Shown in pieces: positions 27,886-37,262 of a DNA stretch of 61,193 bases. Every line of letters begins with the position of its first letter. Position 1 is the stretch's first letter. A program made the position numbers and the translations under genes. Under the pieces are notes generated by a model. The model had not been told where the DNA came from. It ran no database searches and saw nothing but the letters and a program-made list of their open reading frames with translations. Where the stretch lies: positions 1-61,193 of the forward strand of contig CAMDOF010000025.1 in NCBI GenBank assembly GCA_945903465.1, in the 5' to 3' direction. This DNA comes from Opitutus sp. GAS368 (GTDB taxonomy: Bacteria; Verrucomicrobiota; Verrucomicrobiia; Opitutales; Opitutaceae).

Positions 27886-28356
27886 ATGCCGAAAAGAATC
27901 ACCGCGCCCAAACTGCCGGCACCTCGAGTGCTGCGAGGTACCGTGTTCATCACCCGCCAAGCGCATTTCAACTCGGCCCACCGGTTGGTGAATCCGCTGA
28001 AGGACCAGCAATGGAACGAAGCGAAGTTCGGCCCCTGCTCAAACCCTCACTGGCACGGTCACAACTACGTTCTGGAAGTAACGGTCGCTGGCCAACCAGA
28101 CCCGGAATCGGGCTACGTGATCGATCTCTCCGAGTTAAAGCGCATCATCCATCTCGCGGTCGTCGACAAATGCGACCATCGCAATCTGAACGAACAGGTC
28201 GATTTCCTCCGCGGCATCAATCCATCGACCGAGAATCTCGTGATCGCATTTTGGCAGGAAATCGAGCCACTCATCCATTCGGGCCGGCTCCACTCCGTAA
28301 AACTCTATGAAACTCCGCGGAATTTCGCGGAATACCGGGGGCCTGATCCCCACTAA
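27886..28356 (+). CDS. 6-pyruvoyltetrahydropterin synthase family protein (PTPS-type)
   Basis: This is a 156-residue COG0720 protein. Zinc ligands are visible as H32 (HFNSAH) and H57/H59 (HWHGHNY). The catalytic cysteine is C51. The C51 to H57 spacing (C-x5-H-G-H) and the H32 to C51 spacing equal those I recall for mammalian PTPS (His23, Cys42, His48, His50). They differ from QueD (C-x3-H-G-H). The D-x-x-D-H stretch (DKCDHRNLN) supplies the rest of the catalytic set. It would convert 7,8-dihydroneopterin triphosphate to 6-pyruvoyltetrahydropterin. It is followed 93 bases later by FolE2, the enzyme making its substrate. Confidence 0.88.
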   Translation: MPKRITAPKLPAPRVLRGTVFITRQAHFNSAHRLVNPLKDQQWNEAKFGPCSNPHWHGHNYVLEVTVAGQPDPESGYVIDLSELKRIIHLAVVDKCDHRNLNEQVDFLRGINPSTENLVIAFWQEIEPLIHSGRLHSVKLYETPRNFAEYRGPDPH

Positions 28357-28449
28357 GCGAACTCAACTCTTTCTTGCCGGCGATCCCGTGGCCAACATCA
28401 GCCCGGTTGTTATCGTCACCAACCGTTTTCCGGCGAGGTCAAAAACGAC

Positions 28450-29424
28450 ATGAAAAAAACAATGTACCTTCACCGCTCCTCTCGAGGAGCCTCACCGCGG
28501 GTCGAGCGCGCTTACGACACGAAATTTAAGGTCACGCCCGACTATCGCGCCTCGCTACCCGACATGATGGACGCGGCCCATAATGTGATTCAAGGAGCTC
28601 ACGTACCGGTCCAACAAGTGGGCGTCCATAACTTTAAACTGCCCCTGAAATTCCGCACGAAGCAGAAAGCCATTATCACGCTCGAAGCGAAGGTCACGGG
28701 CACGGTATCCTTGCAGGCCGACCTCAAAGGGATCAACATGAGCCGGATCGTCCGGTCCTTTTATGATCACAAGGACAGCGTTTTTACGGCTGAATGGATG
28801 GGCCGGATTCTCCGTTCGTATTTAAAAAATGTAGAGACGAAGGATGCCCGTTTGAAAGTCCGTTTCTCGTATCCCATGCTGCACCGCAGCCTGCGGAGCG
28901 GGCTGGAGGGTTACCAGTTTTACGACGTGGCCTTTGAAGGGATCATGACGCGGGACGGCGAGTGGCGCCGTTTCATTCACTTCGATTTTGTCTACTCCTC
29001 GGCCTGTCCCTGTTCGGCCGAATTGGCGGAGCACGCCCGAGATACCCGCGAGGTTTACGGGGTCCCCCATTCTCAACGCAGCAAGGCGCGCGTTTTGATC
29101 GAAGAGATGCCCGGCAAGCGCGTCTGGATTGAAGACGTCCACGCGCTTTGCCTGCGCGCCCTCCGCACCGAGACGCAGGTGATGGTGAAGCGCGAAGACG
29201 AGCAAGCCTTTGCGGAGCTTAATGGCGCGCACCTCAAGTTCGTCGAGGACGCCGCCCGCCTGCTTTACCGTGAATTTGATAGCGACAAGCGCGTGCGCGA
29301 TTTCCAGATCGCGTGCTCGCACTTGGAATCGCTGCACTCGCACGACGCGGTGAGTGTGATTTGCAAAGGCGTGCAGGGTGGCCTCGGGGCCAATTTCACG
29401 GACTTCGACTCTTTGGTGTGTTGA
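28450..29424 (+). CDS. folE2: GTP cyclohydrolase I type B (FolE2)
   Basis: This is a 324-residue protein, typical for the COG1469 family (zinc-independent GTP cyclohydrolase I). It opens the GTP ring to give 7,8-dihydroneopterin triphosphate. Recognisable pieces are [45 protein letters not shown] (the conserved metal-site Cys) and [12 protein letters not shown]. The start at 28450 is the first ATG in frame, with only a weak purine tract (GAGG) upstream. The neighbours (PTPS before, SDR after) place it in a dedicated pterin pathway rather than in general folate synthesis. The same product also feeds queuosine, so the assignment rests on the partners. Confidence 0.93.
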   Translation: MKKTMYLHRSSRGASPRVERAYDTKFKVTPDYRASLPDMMDAAHNVIQGAHVPVQQVGVHNFKLPLKFRTKQKAIITLEAKVTGTVSLQADLKGINMSRIVRSFYDHKDSVFTAEWMGRILRSYLKNVETKDARLKVRFSYPMLHRSLRSGLEGYQFYDVAFEGIMTRDGEWRRFIHFDFVYSSACPCSAELAEHARDTREVYGVPHSQRSKARVLIEEMPGKRVWIEDVHALCLRALRTETQVMVKREDEQAFAELNGAHLKFVEDAARLLYREFDSDKRVRDFQIACSHLESLHSHDAVSVICKGVQGGLGANFTDFDSLVC

Positions 29425-29547
29425 TCGGCGGTCGCCCTGGACACGGGCGCCACCCCACCGCGCCGGCTCCACGAAAATGGCCGCACCCACGACGGCAGCG
29501 CAGGCTTGCGCTGGCCCGCGAGCACCACCACGCCATGGCTACACCTT

Positions 29548-30258
29548 ATGAAAAAACCCGTCATCCTCATCACCGGCGCCTCCCAAGGCATCGGTGAAGC
29601 CCTCGCCCTCGTCTTCTCACGCGAACTGCCGGGCGTGCGGCTGGCGCTGGTGGCGCGTCACACTCAAAAATTACAAGCGGTCGCGCGGAAATGCACGCGG
29701 GCCGGCGCGACTGCGGAGATTTTTCCGTGTGATGTGACAAAGGAGGAGGCGGTCGCCACGCTGGCAACCGCGGTCGGCCAGCGCTGGGGAACCGTCGACG
29801 TCCTGATCAATAATGCCGGCGCCTTTACGATGGCTCCATTCAGCGAAACGACCGTAGCTGATTTTGACCGGATGATCGCAACCAACCTGCGTAGCGCTTT
29901 TTTGGTTACGCGGGCATTTTTCCCCGCGATGATCAAACTGAAACGCGGGGATATCTTCTTCATGAGCTCGATCGCCGGCTTGGGCGCCTACCCCAACTCC
30001 GCGGGCTATTGTGCCGCAAAATTCGGAGTGACGGGTCTCGCGAAAGTACTCCGCGCGGAGACCAAAACCACCGGGGTCCGCGTGTGCTGCGTGCACCCGG
30101 GAGCGACGTGGTCGCCCTCCTGGAGCACCAGTGGCGTGAAGCCCGCGCGGATCATGCCCGCCGCGGATGTGGCGCGGGCGTTTCTGGATATTTACCGACT
30201 GACTCGAAATACGGTCGTTGAGGAGATCGTGCTCCGGCCGCAACTCGGCGACCTGTAG
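29548..30258 (+). CDS. short-chain dehydrogenase, candidate sepiapterin reductase
   Basis: This is a 236-residue classical SDR. The Rossmann motif is T9-G-A-S-Q-G-I-G16. NNAG is at 88-91, the catalytic serine is at 140/141 (MSSIAG) and Y154-C-A-A-K158 is the active-site pair. The ATG at 29548 begins exactly at the family start (MKKPVILITGASQGIG); an upstream in-frame start would add a non-homologous stretch. It follows FolE2 by 123 bases on the same strand. With PTPS and FolE2 present, the reaction missing from a tetrahydrobiopterin-type pathway is the reduction of 6-pyruvoyltetrahydropterin, which is done by an SDR (sepiapterin reductase). That role is an inference from context; SDR substrates cannot be read from sequence. 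Confidence 0.85.
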   Translation: MKKPVILITGASQGIGEALALVFSRELPGVRLALVARHTQKLQAVARKCTRAGATAEIFPCDVTKEEAVATLATAVGQRWGTVDVLINNAGAFTMAPFSETTVADFDRMIATNLRSAFLVTRAFFPAMIKLKRGDIFFMSSIAGLGAYPNSAGYCAAKFGVTGLAKVLRAETKTTGVRVCCVHPGATWSPSWSTSGVKPARIMPAADVARAFLDIYRLTRNTVVEEIVLRPQLGDL

Positions 30259-30292
30259 GCGTCGCGCGCCCCCGCGACTCACCCGTTTTCTC

Positions 30293-30312
30293 TGCGGCGG
30301 AAACCCGCCGCA
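30293..30312. terminator. hairpin between convergent genes
   Basis: TGCGGCGG and CCGCCGCA form a perfect 8-bp stem with an AAAC loop. It lies 35 bases after the SDR stop and 85 bases before the stop of the opposing gene. There is no T-run on either side, so it is only a probable transcription barrier. Confidence 0.35.
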
Positions 30313-30396
30313 ACCAGATACCGCGCCAAGCCTCATCCGATCAAGCCACGGCCGCCCGCCCGCCTTTGTCGGGCTGAGAGCAGCCGCGCGCCGGGC

Positions 30397-30921
30397 TCAC
30401 TCGGGCGGGAAGCGCACCGTCTTTTCCCGGTGGGTCGGGAGGAAGAACAAAGTCTGTTTTCTAGCGCCGGCGTGCACGACGACGGAGTTGAGTTGATCAC
30501 GAAATTGGTCCGTCAGAGCCGCGTGGAGAATGGTGACGCCCTCGATCCCTTCCGGGAGGGCAACTTCAAAGTAAAACCAGCATTCGTTCGCCCCATCTTT
30601 GAACTCGCGACCGATCCAGCGACGCGTGGTGGCCATACCCGCGGCGGTCTTAACCACGAAGCGCTCAGCCAGGTAGGCGTGCGCCACCCGGTCGAAATCA
30701 GCCGCCGGGGTTTTTTCGAGCGAAATTTTCTTTTTCTCCCGCGCGCTCAGCGTCGCTTCAAAATCATCGGCAAAGAGCCGCAAAGCCACTTCCAAAATCC
30801 GCGACGAAGGCTGGTAGGTGGCTTCAGCGATCGACCGGTGGATCGGATGCGCGGAGCTGGCGCCGACGGCCCAAAAAAAAGTTAGCAGAACAAGAAAAAA
30901 TCGCAGCGGAAGCGGACGCAT
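30397..30921 (-). CDS. DUF6702 family exported protein
   Basis: This is a 174-residue protein with a signal peptide (LPLRFFLVLLTFFWAVGASSA). The mature N-terminus HPIHRSIAEATYQPSSRILEVALRLFADDFE matches the DUF6702 pattern (HPxHxS... then a beta-rich body with LRLFxDDFE). The function of the family is unknown. In Bacteroidetes such genes commonly neighbour an M1 peptidase, as here, 44 bases after that gene. This suggests an envelope role connected with the peptidase. Confidence 0.78.
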   Translation of the reverse strand: MRPLPLRFFLVLLTFFWAVGASSAHPIHRSIAEATYQPSSRILEVALRLFADDFEATLSAREKKKISLEKTPAADFDRVAHAYLAERFVVKTAAGMATTRRWIGREFKDGANECWFYFEVALPEGIEGVTILHAALTDQFRDQLNSVVVHAGARKQTLFFLPTHREKTVRFPPE

Positions 30922-30965
30922 GAAGATGAAAGTTGCCGCGAAATCGCCACCGCGCGGGTCCGCGA

Positions 30966-33302
30966 CTACTCTTTGGCCGGAGGCCGCAGCTCCCTCAGTG
31001 GATTTTTTTCGGTCTCCTCTTTAAACAACTGAAATTTTGTTTTTACGGGCCGCCGCGGCCAAAAATTATTTTCAATCTCAACATCAGCCATTTCATCCCG
31101 CGGGTCGAGCGTCACCGCTTTTAATTCTTTCGTTGTCATGATCAGTTTCGAGCATTTCTCCGTGTTATAACGCCACAACTCGGCGCCTAGATGTAATTCC
31201 TCGATCGACCCGTCGGAAAATTCCAAGCGCAGCGGCAGAGGCATCACGATACCGCCGATATTCGAAAAATCGATGAGGTAAAAATTGCGCGCCGTCGTGA
31301 GGAGGGCGGGGTCGACTTGCGCAGTGCGCAAATCTTTTAACAGGTCTTGAAATTTGCTCCGCTCACTCGGCAGCACCGTGGCGTCATCATAGTCATCATA
31401 AAAGTCCTGCAGTTCTGGGAAGCGGTCGATGCGCTTGGGCAAACGCGCATTGCGTTCGCGCGTGGTCGTGGTCGGGCGCGCCTGACGCTCGGCCACGTTT
31501 TGGGCTTTTTCAACGGCAGGATCCTGGGTATCGAGGCGCAGCCAACGCACCTGATCGATGGCAAGGTCGACGTGGTCGGTGCTGTAAAACCAACCGCGCC
31601 AGAACCAGTCGAGATCAATCCCGCTCGCATCCTCAATCGTCCGGAAGAAATCCGCCGGCGTCGGTCGCTTGAACATCCAGCGTTGCGCATACGTTTTGAA
31701 AGCGTGGTCGAAGAGCTCCCGCCCCATCACGACATCCCGCAGGATATTGAGCGCCACCGCCGGCTGGGCGTAACTATTATTACCGAGGTCGCGAATCGAC
31801 TCCGAGTTGGCCATGATCGCCACGCGATCTGGGCGCCGCATATAGGCGGTAATCTCCCGGGCGTCACGCCGCTGCGGCCAATTTTTCTCCCATTCCTCAT
31901 GGGCGAGGAGCTGGAGAAACGAGTTGATCCCTTCATCCATCCACGTCCATTGCCGTTCATCCGAGTTCACGATCATCGGGAAGTAATTATGGCCGACCTC
32001 ATGGATCACGACGCCGATCAGTCCATATTTAGTGCGGGCCGCGTAGGTGCCGTCTGGCTCCGGGCGCGGGCGATTAAAGCAAATCATCGGATACTCCATG
32101 CCGCCACCCACCGGGCCATTGACGGAGATCGCGACCGGATAAGGATACGGAAACGAGAAACGGGAATAGACATCCAGGGTGTGCGCGATGGCGTGAGTGG
32201 AATACTTATCCCAAAGGGGCATGCCTTCCTTCGGATAAAACGACATCGCCAGAACCGGCTGCCCCTCGTGGAGATGACCGGCCGCACCCATGGCATCCCA
32301 AATAAAACGGCGGGAAGTGGCGAAGGCGAAGTCGCGAACATTATCCGCGCGAAAGTGCCACGTCTTGGTGCCGTCGGGCACGTGGGTTTCATTGGCTTTG
32401 GCTTCAGCGGGTGAGACAATAAAGATCGGCGACTTGGCCGTGGCGGCTTGCGCGAGTCGGGCGCGTTGGTCAGCGGTGAGCACCGTCGCCCCATTCTGCA
32501 ACGTGCCCGTGGCGGCAACCACATGATCTGCCGGCACGGTGAGACGCACATCATAGTTGCCAAACTCAAGGGTGAACTCGCCCGTGCCGAGATACTGCTT
32601 GTGCTGCCAGCCGGCGTAATCGGTATAAGCAGCGAGCCGAGGAAACCACTGCGCCACGACGTAAAGGGCGTTCCCATCCGGTTGGAAAATTTCGTAGCCA
32701 GTGCGCGAACTGGCACCCTTCGAAGAATTGAGAACGTAGCTCCAGTTCAGCGAGAAGGCGAACTGTCCGCCGGCGGGAAGCGGCGTTGGCAGATCAATCC
32801 GCATCATCGTCTTCACGATCGTGTGGACGAGCGGGCGAGCCGCCGCGTCTTGAACGTCGCTCACCTCGAGGCGGCTGGAATAGCTCTCCGCCGTCAGGAG
32901 ATCCTGCAGAAGTTTATAGGGGAATTTAGTAAGATCTGGCGGCGGCGGAGCCAGGACCCGCGCATCGGAGTGCTGCGCGAAAAAGTTCGGGTCGAGTTGC
33001 AGCCAGAGATAGGTGAGCGCGTCCGGTGAGGCGTTGTAATAGGTAATTTTACCGCGACCCGTGAGCTGGTGAGTTTTCTCATCGAGGCTCACTTCCAGCG
33101 CATAGTCTGCGCGATTCTGCCAATAGGCGGGGCCGGGCGCACCCGCGGCATTGCGCTGCGCATTCGGCGTGGGCAGCCAGGTCCCGAGCTGCTGAAATTT
33201 TTCCACCGGCGCTCCCGGCGATGAGGCCGCCGGTGCCGTCAGAGCGCTCGCGAATATGCAAAAAACGAATGAAACCCGGCGGCCGTGCGCGAAGACATGC
33301 AT
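30966..33302 (-). CDS. secreted M1-family zinc metallopeptidase
   Basis: This is a 778-residue protein with an N-terminal signal peptide (VSFVFCIFASALTAPAASS). The N-terminal beta domain spans about 55-300. The catalytic domain has GGGMEYPMI in the place of the aminopeptidase GxMEN motif. The zinc site is H434-E-V-G-H438 with E457 as third ligand (HExxH-x18-E, MDEGINSF). A C-terminal region (about 560-778) lacks obvious motifs. Proteins of this kind act as periplasmic or surface aminopeptidases. A 28-bp tandem repeat lies just upstream of the start, and the DUF6702 gene follows. Confidence 0.9.
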   Translation of the reverse strand: MHVFAHGRRVSFVFCIFASALTAPAASSPGAPVEKFQQLGTWLPTPNAQRNAAGAPGPAYWQNRADYALEVSLDEKTHQLTGRGKITYYNASPDALTYLWLQLDPNFFAQHSDARVLAPPPPDLTKFPYKLLQDLLTAESYSSRLEVSDVQDAAARPLVHTIVKTMMRIDLPTPLPAGGQFAFSLNWSYVLNSSKGASSRTGYEIFQPDGNALYVVAQWFPRLAAYTDYAGWQHKQYLGTGEFTLEFGNYDVRLTVPADHVVAATGTLQNGATVLTADQRARLAQAATAKSPIFIVSPAEAKANETHVPDGTKTWHFRADNVRDFAFATSRRFIWDAMGAAGHLHEGQPVLAMSFYPKEGMPLWDKYSTHAIAHTLDVYSRFSFPYPYPVAISVNGPVGGGMEYPMICFNRPRPEPDGTYAARTKYGLIGVVIHEVGHNYFPMIVNSDERQWTWMDEGINSFLQLLAHEEWEKNWPQRRDAREITAYMRRPDRVAIMANSESIRDLGNNSYAQPAVALNILRDVVMGRELFDHAFKTYAQRWMFKRPTPADFFRTIEDASGIDLDWFWRGWFYSTDHVDLAIDQVRWLRLDTQDPAVEKAQNVAERQARPTTTTRERNARLPKRIDRFPELQDFYDDYDDATVLPSERSKFQDLLKDLRTAQVDPALLTTARNFYLIDFSNIGGIVMPLPLRLEFSDGSIEELHLGAELWRYNTEKCSKLIMTTKELKAVTLDPRDEMADVEIENNFWPRRPVKTKFQLFKEETEKNPLRELRPPAKE

Positions 33303-33336
33303 GCCGCCCAGAGAATCGTTTTCGCGGCGAACAGAC

Positions 33337-33392
33337 CAGATTATCTTCGTGGGCGGCCGATGCTCAGATTATCTTCGTACGCGGCCGATACT
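33337..33392 (-). repeat. two 28-bp tandem repeats upstream of the M1 peptidase
   Basis: Units at 33337-33364 and 33365-33392 agree at 25 of 28 bases. On the coding strand each unit ends in CGAAGATAATCTG, so a GATAAT box resembling a -10 element appears twice. The pair lies 35-90 bases upstream of the ATG at 33302. It could be a duplicated promoter or a two-site operator. Confidence 0.6.
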
Positions 33393-33467
33393 CAGAGAAG
33401 CCGTCTCCCGCGCGTCGGCGCCGGCCCCCTTATTTTGGGCGAGGAGCGCCCGCCGCCCGCGGCAACC

Positions 33468-36400
33468 TCACAGATCGAACGACGTGCTCAAAATGAACCG
33501 GCGTGGGTCGATAATGCGGTAGGCGTAGGTGGAGCCGTCGGGATTAATGGCGACTTTTTGGAGGCGGCCGTTTTCCAGGACGTCGCGGACGTTGAGCTGA
33601 AGTTTGGCGCGCACGCGGTCGCGGAAGAGGCGGAAGCCGTAGCTCGCCGAGAGATCCACCGCAAAGCGCGCGCGATCGAAGACGGGTTTATTGGCGTCAA
33701 GCGAGCGCACCACGCCATCCGCCTCGGGCGCTGCGCCCAAGAAACCGATGACGGCCTTGTCCTGCCAGCGCGTGGCACCACCAACGCCCACGCCCTGCAG
33801 TTTACCCTCGGTGAACGTGTAATTGGTGAGCACGTTCCAACGCCACTCGCGCACTTGGCTGCGGGGCTTGCCCTGATTGGCGACCGCGAGCGAATAAGGC
33901 GCGAGCAACTGCGTGAGGTAGAAGTCCTTCGCGTTATTGATCGTGCCGGACAGGTTCGTCGTCGCCACGGACGTCCACCAGAGCTGGCCGCTATCATCCT
34001 TCAGCGTGGACCAGACGGGGAGACGCGCGGCCCAATAATTCACTTCGTCGGGAGCGATGTTGGCATCGATGGCTTGCTGCTGAGCAACGTTGAATTTGAT
34101 CCGCCAGTTCCGCCTGGGGTTGTAGGTAACTTCAATTTCATAGCCCCGCGACGTGACGTCGGTGAGACCATCGGTGCTGAGCCCGGTGATGTTATCGCCG
34201 AGACGAGCAAGCCACGACTCCGGCATCCCCATGATCGCGGCGGTGGCGGTGAGCACCTGGGCGGCATTGGGCGTGATACCCTGTTTCGTGAAACGGCTGC
34301 GCGCCAGATTTTCGGCCCATGGCCGCAGGGCAAAACCAAAATTGGTGCCGTTGTTCACGCGTCCTTCCAGACGCAAGGTGCGCTGGCCGATCGTGCCCGC
34401 CTCGTTGCCGCGCGAGTTGAGGTCGTTGCTTTGGTAACGATTGATTTTGACGCTGAGCTTGTTGTCGAGCGCCGTGAAACTCACCCCGTAGTCCTTGCCC
34501 GTGCCGCTGGGATTCGGCAGCGGATCGCCGAAGAGCGTTTGCAAAGCCGGCGCTGGGGCAAAACTATCGGAGCGGTTGAAGAAGACATTCAGCCAACGCG
34601 TGGGCTTGGCGACGACGCCGAAGGTTTTCGTGTCGCCGGTCTGACTGGTCCAAGGATTCCAGACGCTCAGTCCGGCGTTGGTCACTCGGCCGACCACCGG
34701 ATCAAAACCGTTGGCATTCGACTCACGCGTGCGCTGGCGGTCGCGGCGAAAGCCGTAGGTTGTCACCATACGATCGTTGAAAAAATAGCTCTGCAGCGTC
34801 GCGCTGAGCGTGCGCACTTCCACCCGTTTGCGATTGGTCCCCGTGATGGGGAGATCGGCCACCGTGACGCCCTCGTTCACCCACTGGCCGGCGAGATTAT
34901 TGAACCACGTCAACGAGTGTAGACCCGTGATATCGTTGATCGCCGAGGGCCCGTAATCGAAGTTCGAACCCAGCGCGTCGCCGACGTAGTAGCGCTGGAG
35001 GGAGGCGCGCTGCCCGCCGACGCCTTGCAAGGACACGGCGGCCCAGCCGGTCGGATTGTAAACCGTCTCGGCGTCGCGGAAGTTGGTCGTGTCGCTGCGG
35101 CGGGTCTCACCGTGGAGCCCGAGGCGCTGTGGCCCAATCCACGCGAGCCACCGGGGTTGGTTTTTCGGGGTGAATTGATAAGCGAGATCCGCGTTCTGCG
35201 TATCGCCGATTTCCGGCGTGATGCCGCGCAGGGGTGTGGCGGCTTGGATGTACGGTCGCTGGAAATAGGGATTGGGCCGGCCGTCGAGCAGTTTTTCGTT
35301 CACATCGACATAGAGGACCGAGTCGGTGTTATCGAGAAACTGAAACTGCGTGCGAGAGAATTCCTGACGGAACCAGCCCGCGCGGGCGGCGACGACGTGC
35401 TGGGGCGTTTTGAGGATGTCGTGCTCCACTTCTAATCGATAGGTATTCGCGGTATCGATGTTGTGGTTGGCCGCCGTCGCGTTGATCGACGCCCAATCGT
35501 AAATCGACTTGTCCTTAATCGCGGGAACGATGTACAGCGGGAAGAGCCCCCCTTTGTTGCGCATCAGGAACGTGCCGCTCTCAAGGTAGCGCACCGCGCT
35601 GTTCTGCGTGAACGGCGTGGGTATTCCCGTGGTGATGGGATTGGCGGTCGCATTTTGGGTGTAAAATTTGATCTGGCTGTCTTCGATCCAGGCGGAAAGT
35701 TTACCGGTAAGATTGATCGCACCACTCATCAAACCGGCGGGCAGATTGGCGTCCTGCGCCACGGGAAACGGACCGGACCGCACTCCGTTACGCGTCACGA
35801 TCTGGGTCGTCGGATCCCACGCAGGCTTGCCCGTCGAGACCCACTCCGAAATCGCGTCGCGCGGCGTCAGGGCATTGGGGCGGCGGGCGAAGTCGGTGTA
35901 ACGTTCCGCACTACCGGTGAGGGTGGTGCTGGCCAGCGGTCGCGCGAGGAACGAAATCTGCCCGCGACGAATACGCTCGGAGGACGGCTGGCGCGTGAAG
36001 CCCTTGCTGTCGTCGACGGCGGCGATACGGAGCGCAAGTTTGTTCGGGATGAGCGGGCGGTTGAGATCGAGACTTTCACGGTGGCCGCCGAAGCTGTCCA
36101 AGCGGAAGGTGAAACCCGAGATCGCGCGACTCGGGTTGGCCTGCGTGGGCACCAGGTTCACGGAGCCGGCACTGTTGCCGATGCCAAAGAGGCTCGAGTT
36201 GGGCCCGCGGTTGATTTCCACGGAGTCGATGTTGTAGAGATCGAGCGGAATCTTGCTGATGCTGGCAAAGTTGCCGATGGCGGTATTCGCCCCAAAAGTG
36301 GAATTAGTATTTACGCCCGTGCCGGAAGCGCCGGCGCCACCAATACCGCGGATACGATTGGCGGTCTGCGGATCGGCCGAGACGTTGTCCTGCACGCCGC

Positions 36401-36827
36401 CGGTGCGGTTGGTGTTAAACTGGGTAAAGTTACCCGTGCCCTCGGTGTTCGCCTCGTATAAAAACACGTCATTGATATCGACCGCCGCCGTGTCGATGAG
36501 CTGCTGCTTGGTCACGACGGTGATCGAGGAGCCCAGGTCCTCGAGCTTCGAGTTGAGCCGCGTGCCTGAGAGCGTGTTGAACGCCTGATAGCCCCGCTCG
36601 TCGGCGACGACCTGGAAAGGCGTGAGCACAACCGTCTCGTCGACCACGCTGCTGCCGGTCTTGAGTGTGCCGGACGGGGGCTTCATCGGCGCGGCTTGGC
36701 CAAACGCGGACAAGGCCGAGGCCGCCACCAGCGTGACCGCGGCGATCGTTAATCGGGCGGAGGAAAAAAAATCGGCGACTTTCGACGGAGAAACTCGGCA
36801 AGGGCAGAACACGGGGGAGAGGGTCAT
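33468..36827 (-). CDS. TonB-dependent outer-membrane receptor
   Basis: About 1119 residues from the ATG at 36827; a TTG at 36869 would add 14 residues. The signal peptide covers about residues 20-45 (LTIAAVTLVAASALSAFG). After it come ETVVLTPFQVV, GYQAFNTLSGTRLNSKLED and the plug domain (SSITVVTKQQLIDTAAVDIN). A barrel follows, ending YRIIDPRRFILSTSFDL. There is no STN domain. It should move a bulky ligand, probably an oligosaccharide, across the outer membrane with energy from TonB. It lies downstream of the cytochrome/propeller gene and upstream of the M1 peptidase on the same strand. The ligand is unknown. Confidence 0.93.
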   Translation of the reverse strand: MTLSPVFCPCRVSPSKVADFFSSARLTIAAVTLVAASALSAFGQAAPMKPPSGTLKTGSSVVDETVVLTPFQVVADERGYQAFNTLSGTRLNSKLEDLGSSITVVTKQQLIDTAAVDINDVFLYEANTEGTGNFTQFNTNRTGGVQDNVSADPQTANRIRGIGGAGASGTGVNTNSTFGANTAIGNFASISKIPLDLYNIDSVEINRGPNSSLFGIGNSAGSVNLVPTQANPSRAISGFTFRLDSFGGHRESLDLNRPLIPNKLALRIAAVDDSKGFTRQPSSERIRRGQISFLARPLASTTLTGSAERYTDFARRPNALTPRDAISEWVSTGKPAWDPTTQIVTRNGVRSGPFPVAQDANLPAGLMSGAINLTGKLSAWIEDSQIKFYTQNATANPITTGIPTPFTQNSAVRYLESGTFLMRNKGGLFPLYIVPAIKDKSIYDWASINATAANHNIDTANTYRLEVEHDILKTPQHVVAARAGWFRQEFSRTQFQFLDNTDSVLYVDVNEKLLDGRPNPYFQRPYIQAATPLRGITPEIGDTQNADLAYQFTPKNQPRWLAWIGPQRLGLHGETRRSDTTNFRDAETVYNPTGWAAVSLQGVGGQRASLQRYYVGDALGSNFDYGPSAINDITGLHSLTWFNNLAGQWVNEGVTVADLPITGTNRKRVEVRTLSATLQSYFFNDRMVTTYGFRRDRQRTRESNANGFDPVVGRVTNAGLSVWNPWTSQTGDTKTFGVVAKPTRWLNVFFNRSDSFAPAPALQTLFGDPLPNPSGTGKDYGVSFTALDNKLSVKINRYQSNDLNSRGNEAGTIGQRTLRLEGRVNNGTNFGFALRPWAENLARSRFTKQGITPNAAQVLTATAAIMGMPESWLARLGDNITGLSTDGLTDVTSRGYEIEVTYNPRRNWRIKFNVAQQQAIDANIAPDEVNYWAARLPVWSTLKDDSGQLWWTSVATTNLSGTINNAKDFYLTQLLAPYSLAVANQGKPRSQVREWRWNVLTNYTFTEGKLQGVGVGGATRWQDKAVIGFLGAAPEADGVVRSLDANKPVFDRARFAVDLSASYGFRLFRDRVRAKLQLNVRDVLENGRLQKVAINPDGSTYAYRIIDPRRFILSTSFDL

Positions 36828-37262
36828 AGGTCGGGCGTCGGAGGATTTTGAGGGTGCTCCAGGGGTCAAACTGAAAAGGCCGTCGCGGAGTCCTCGGCGG
36901 TCATCGGTCGGTCGATTGATCGGATAATCCAGCGTGAGGCTGCACGCTCAATCAGCGATTTCCCCCCTTTTCACCAAGGCCAAGCGAGCGCCCGAAATGC
37001 TGGTCCGACCTGGCCGCTCGAGGACCAGCGAGCCGCGCGCCGCCCGAGCGCGACGTTGTCGAGAACCGGGAGCAACTCCTCCGCCGCCCCCGCCCCGACC
37101 CATGGATCACGTCTTCCGTGCCACCATCTCCGCGCCGATCGCATCGGCGCCGGACCTGAATAAAAATCTCAAGGCATCCGCCCGCCGCCTCCGCGAAGAG
37201 ACATGCGGCCGAGCCCCACTCCCCGGCGTGCTGCACCGGAAACGACGACGACCCCAACGAAC
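36828..37262. other. intergenic gap with no recognised feature
   Basis: These are 435 bases between two minus-strand genes. It should contain the promoter of the TonB receptor. I see no open frame with homology, no terminator with a T-run and no repeat. Confidence 0.4.

Noticed and set aside
27886..28356. Reading the PTPS gene as QueD of queuosine synthesis
   Set aside because: The cysteine-to-HGH spacing is five residues as in PTPS, not three as in QueD, and no queC, queE or queF lies nearby. The alternative is not fully excluded.
33285..34922. Plus-strand open frame of 545 codons opposite another TonB receptor
   Set aside because: The minus strand encodes conserved receptor barrel sequence throughout; this frame also overlaps the start region of the M1 peptidase.
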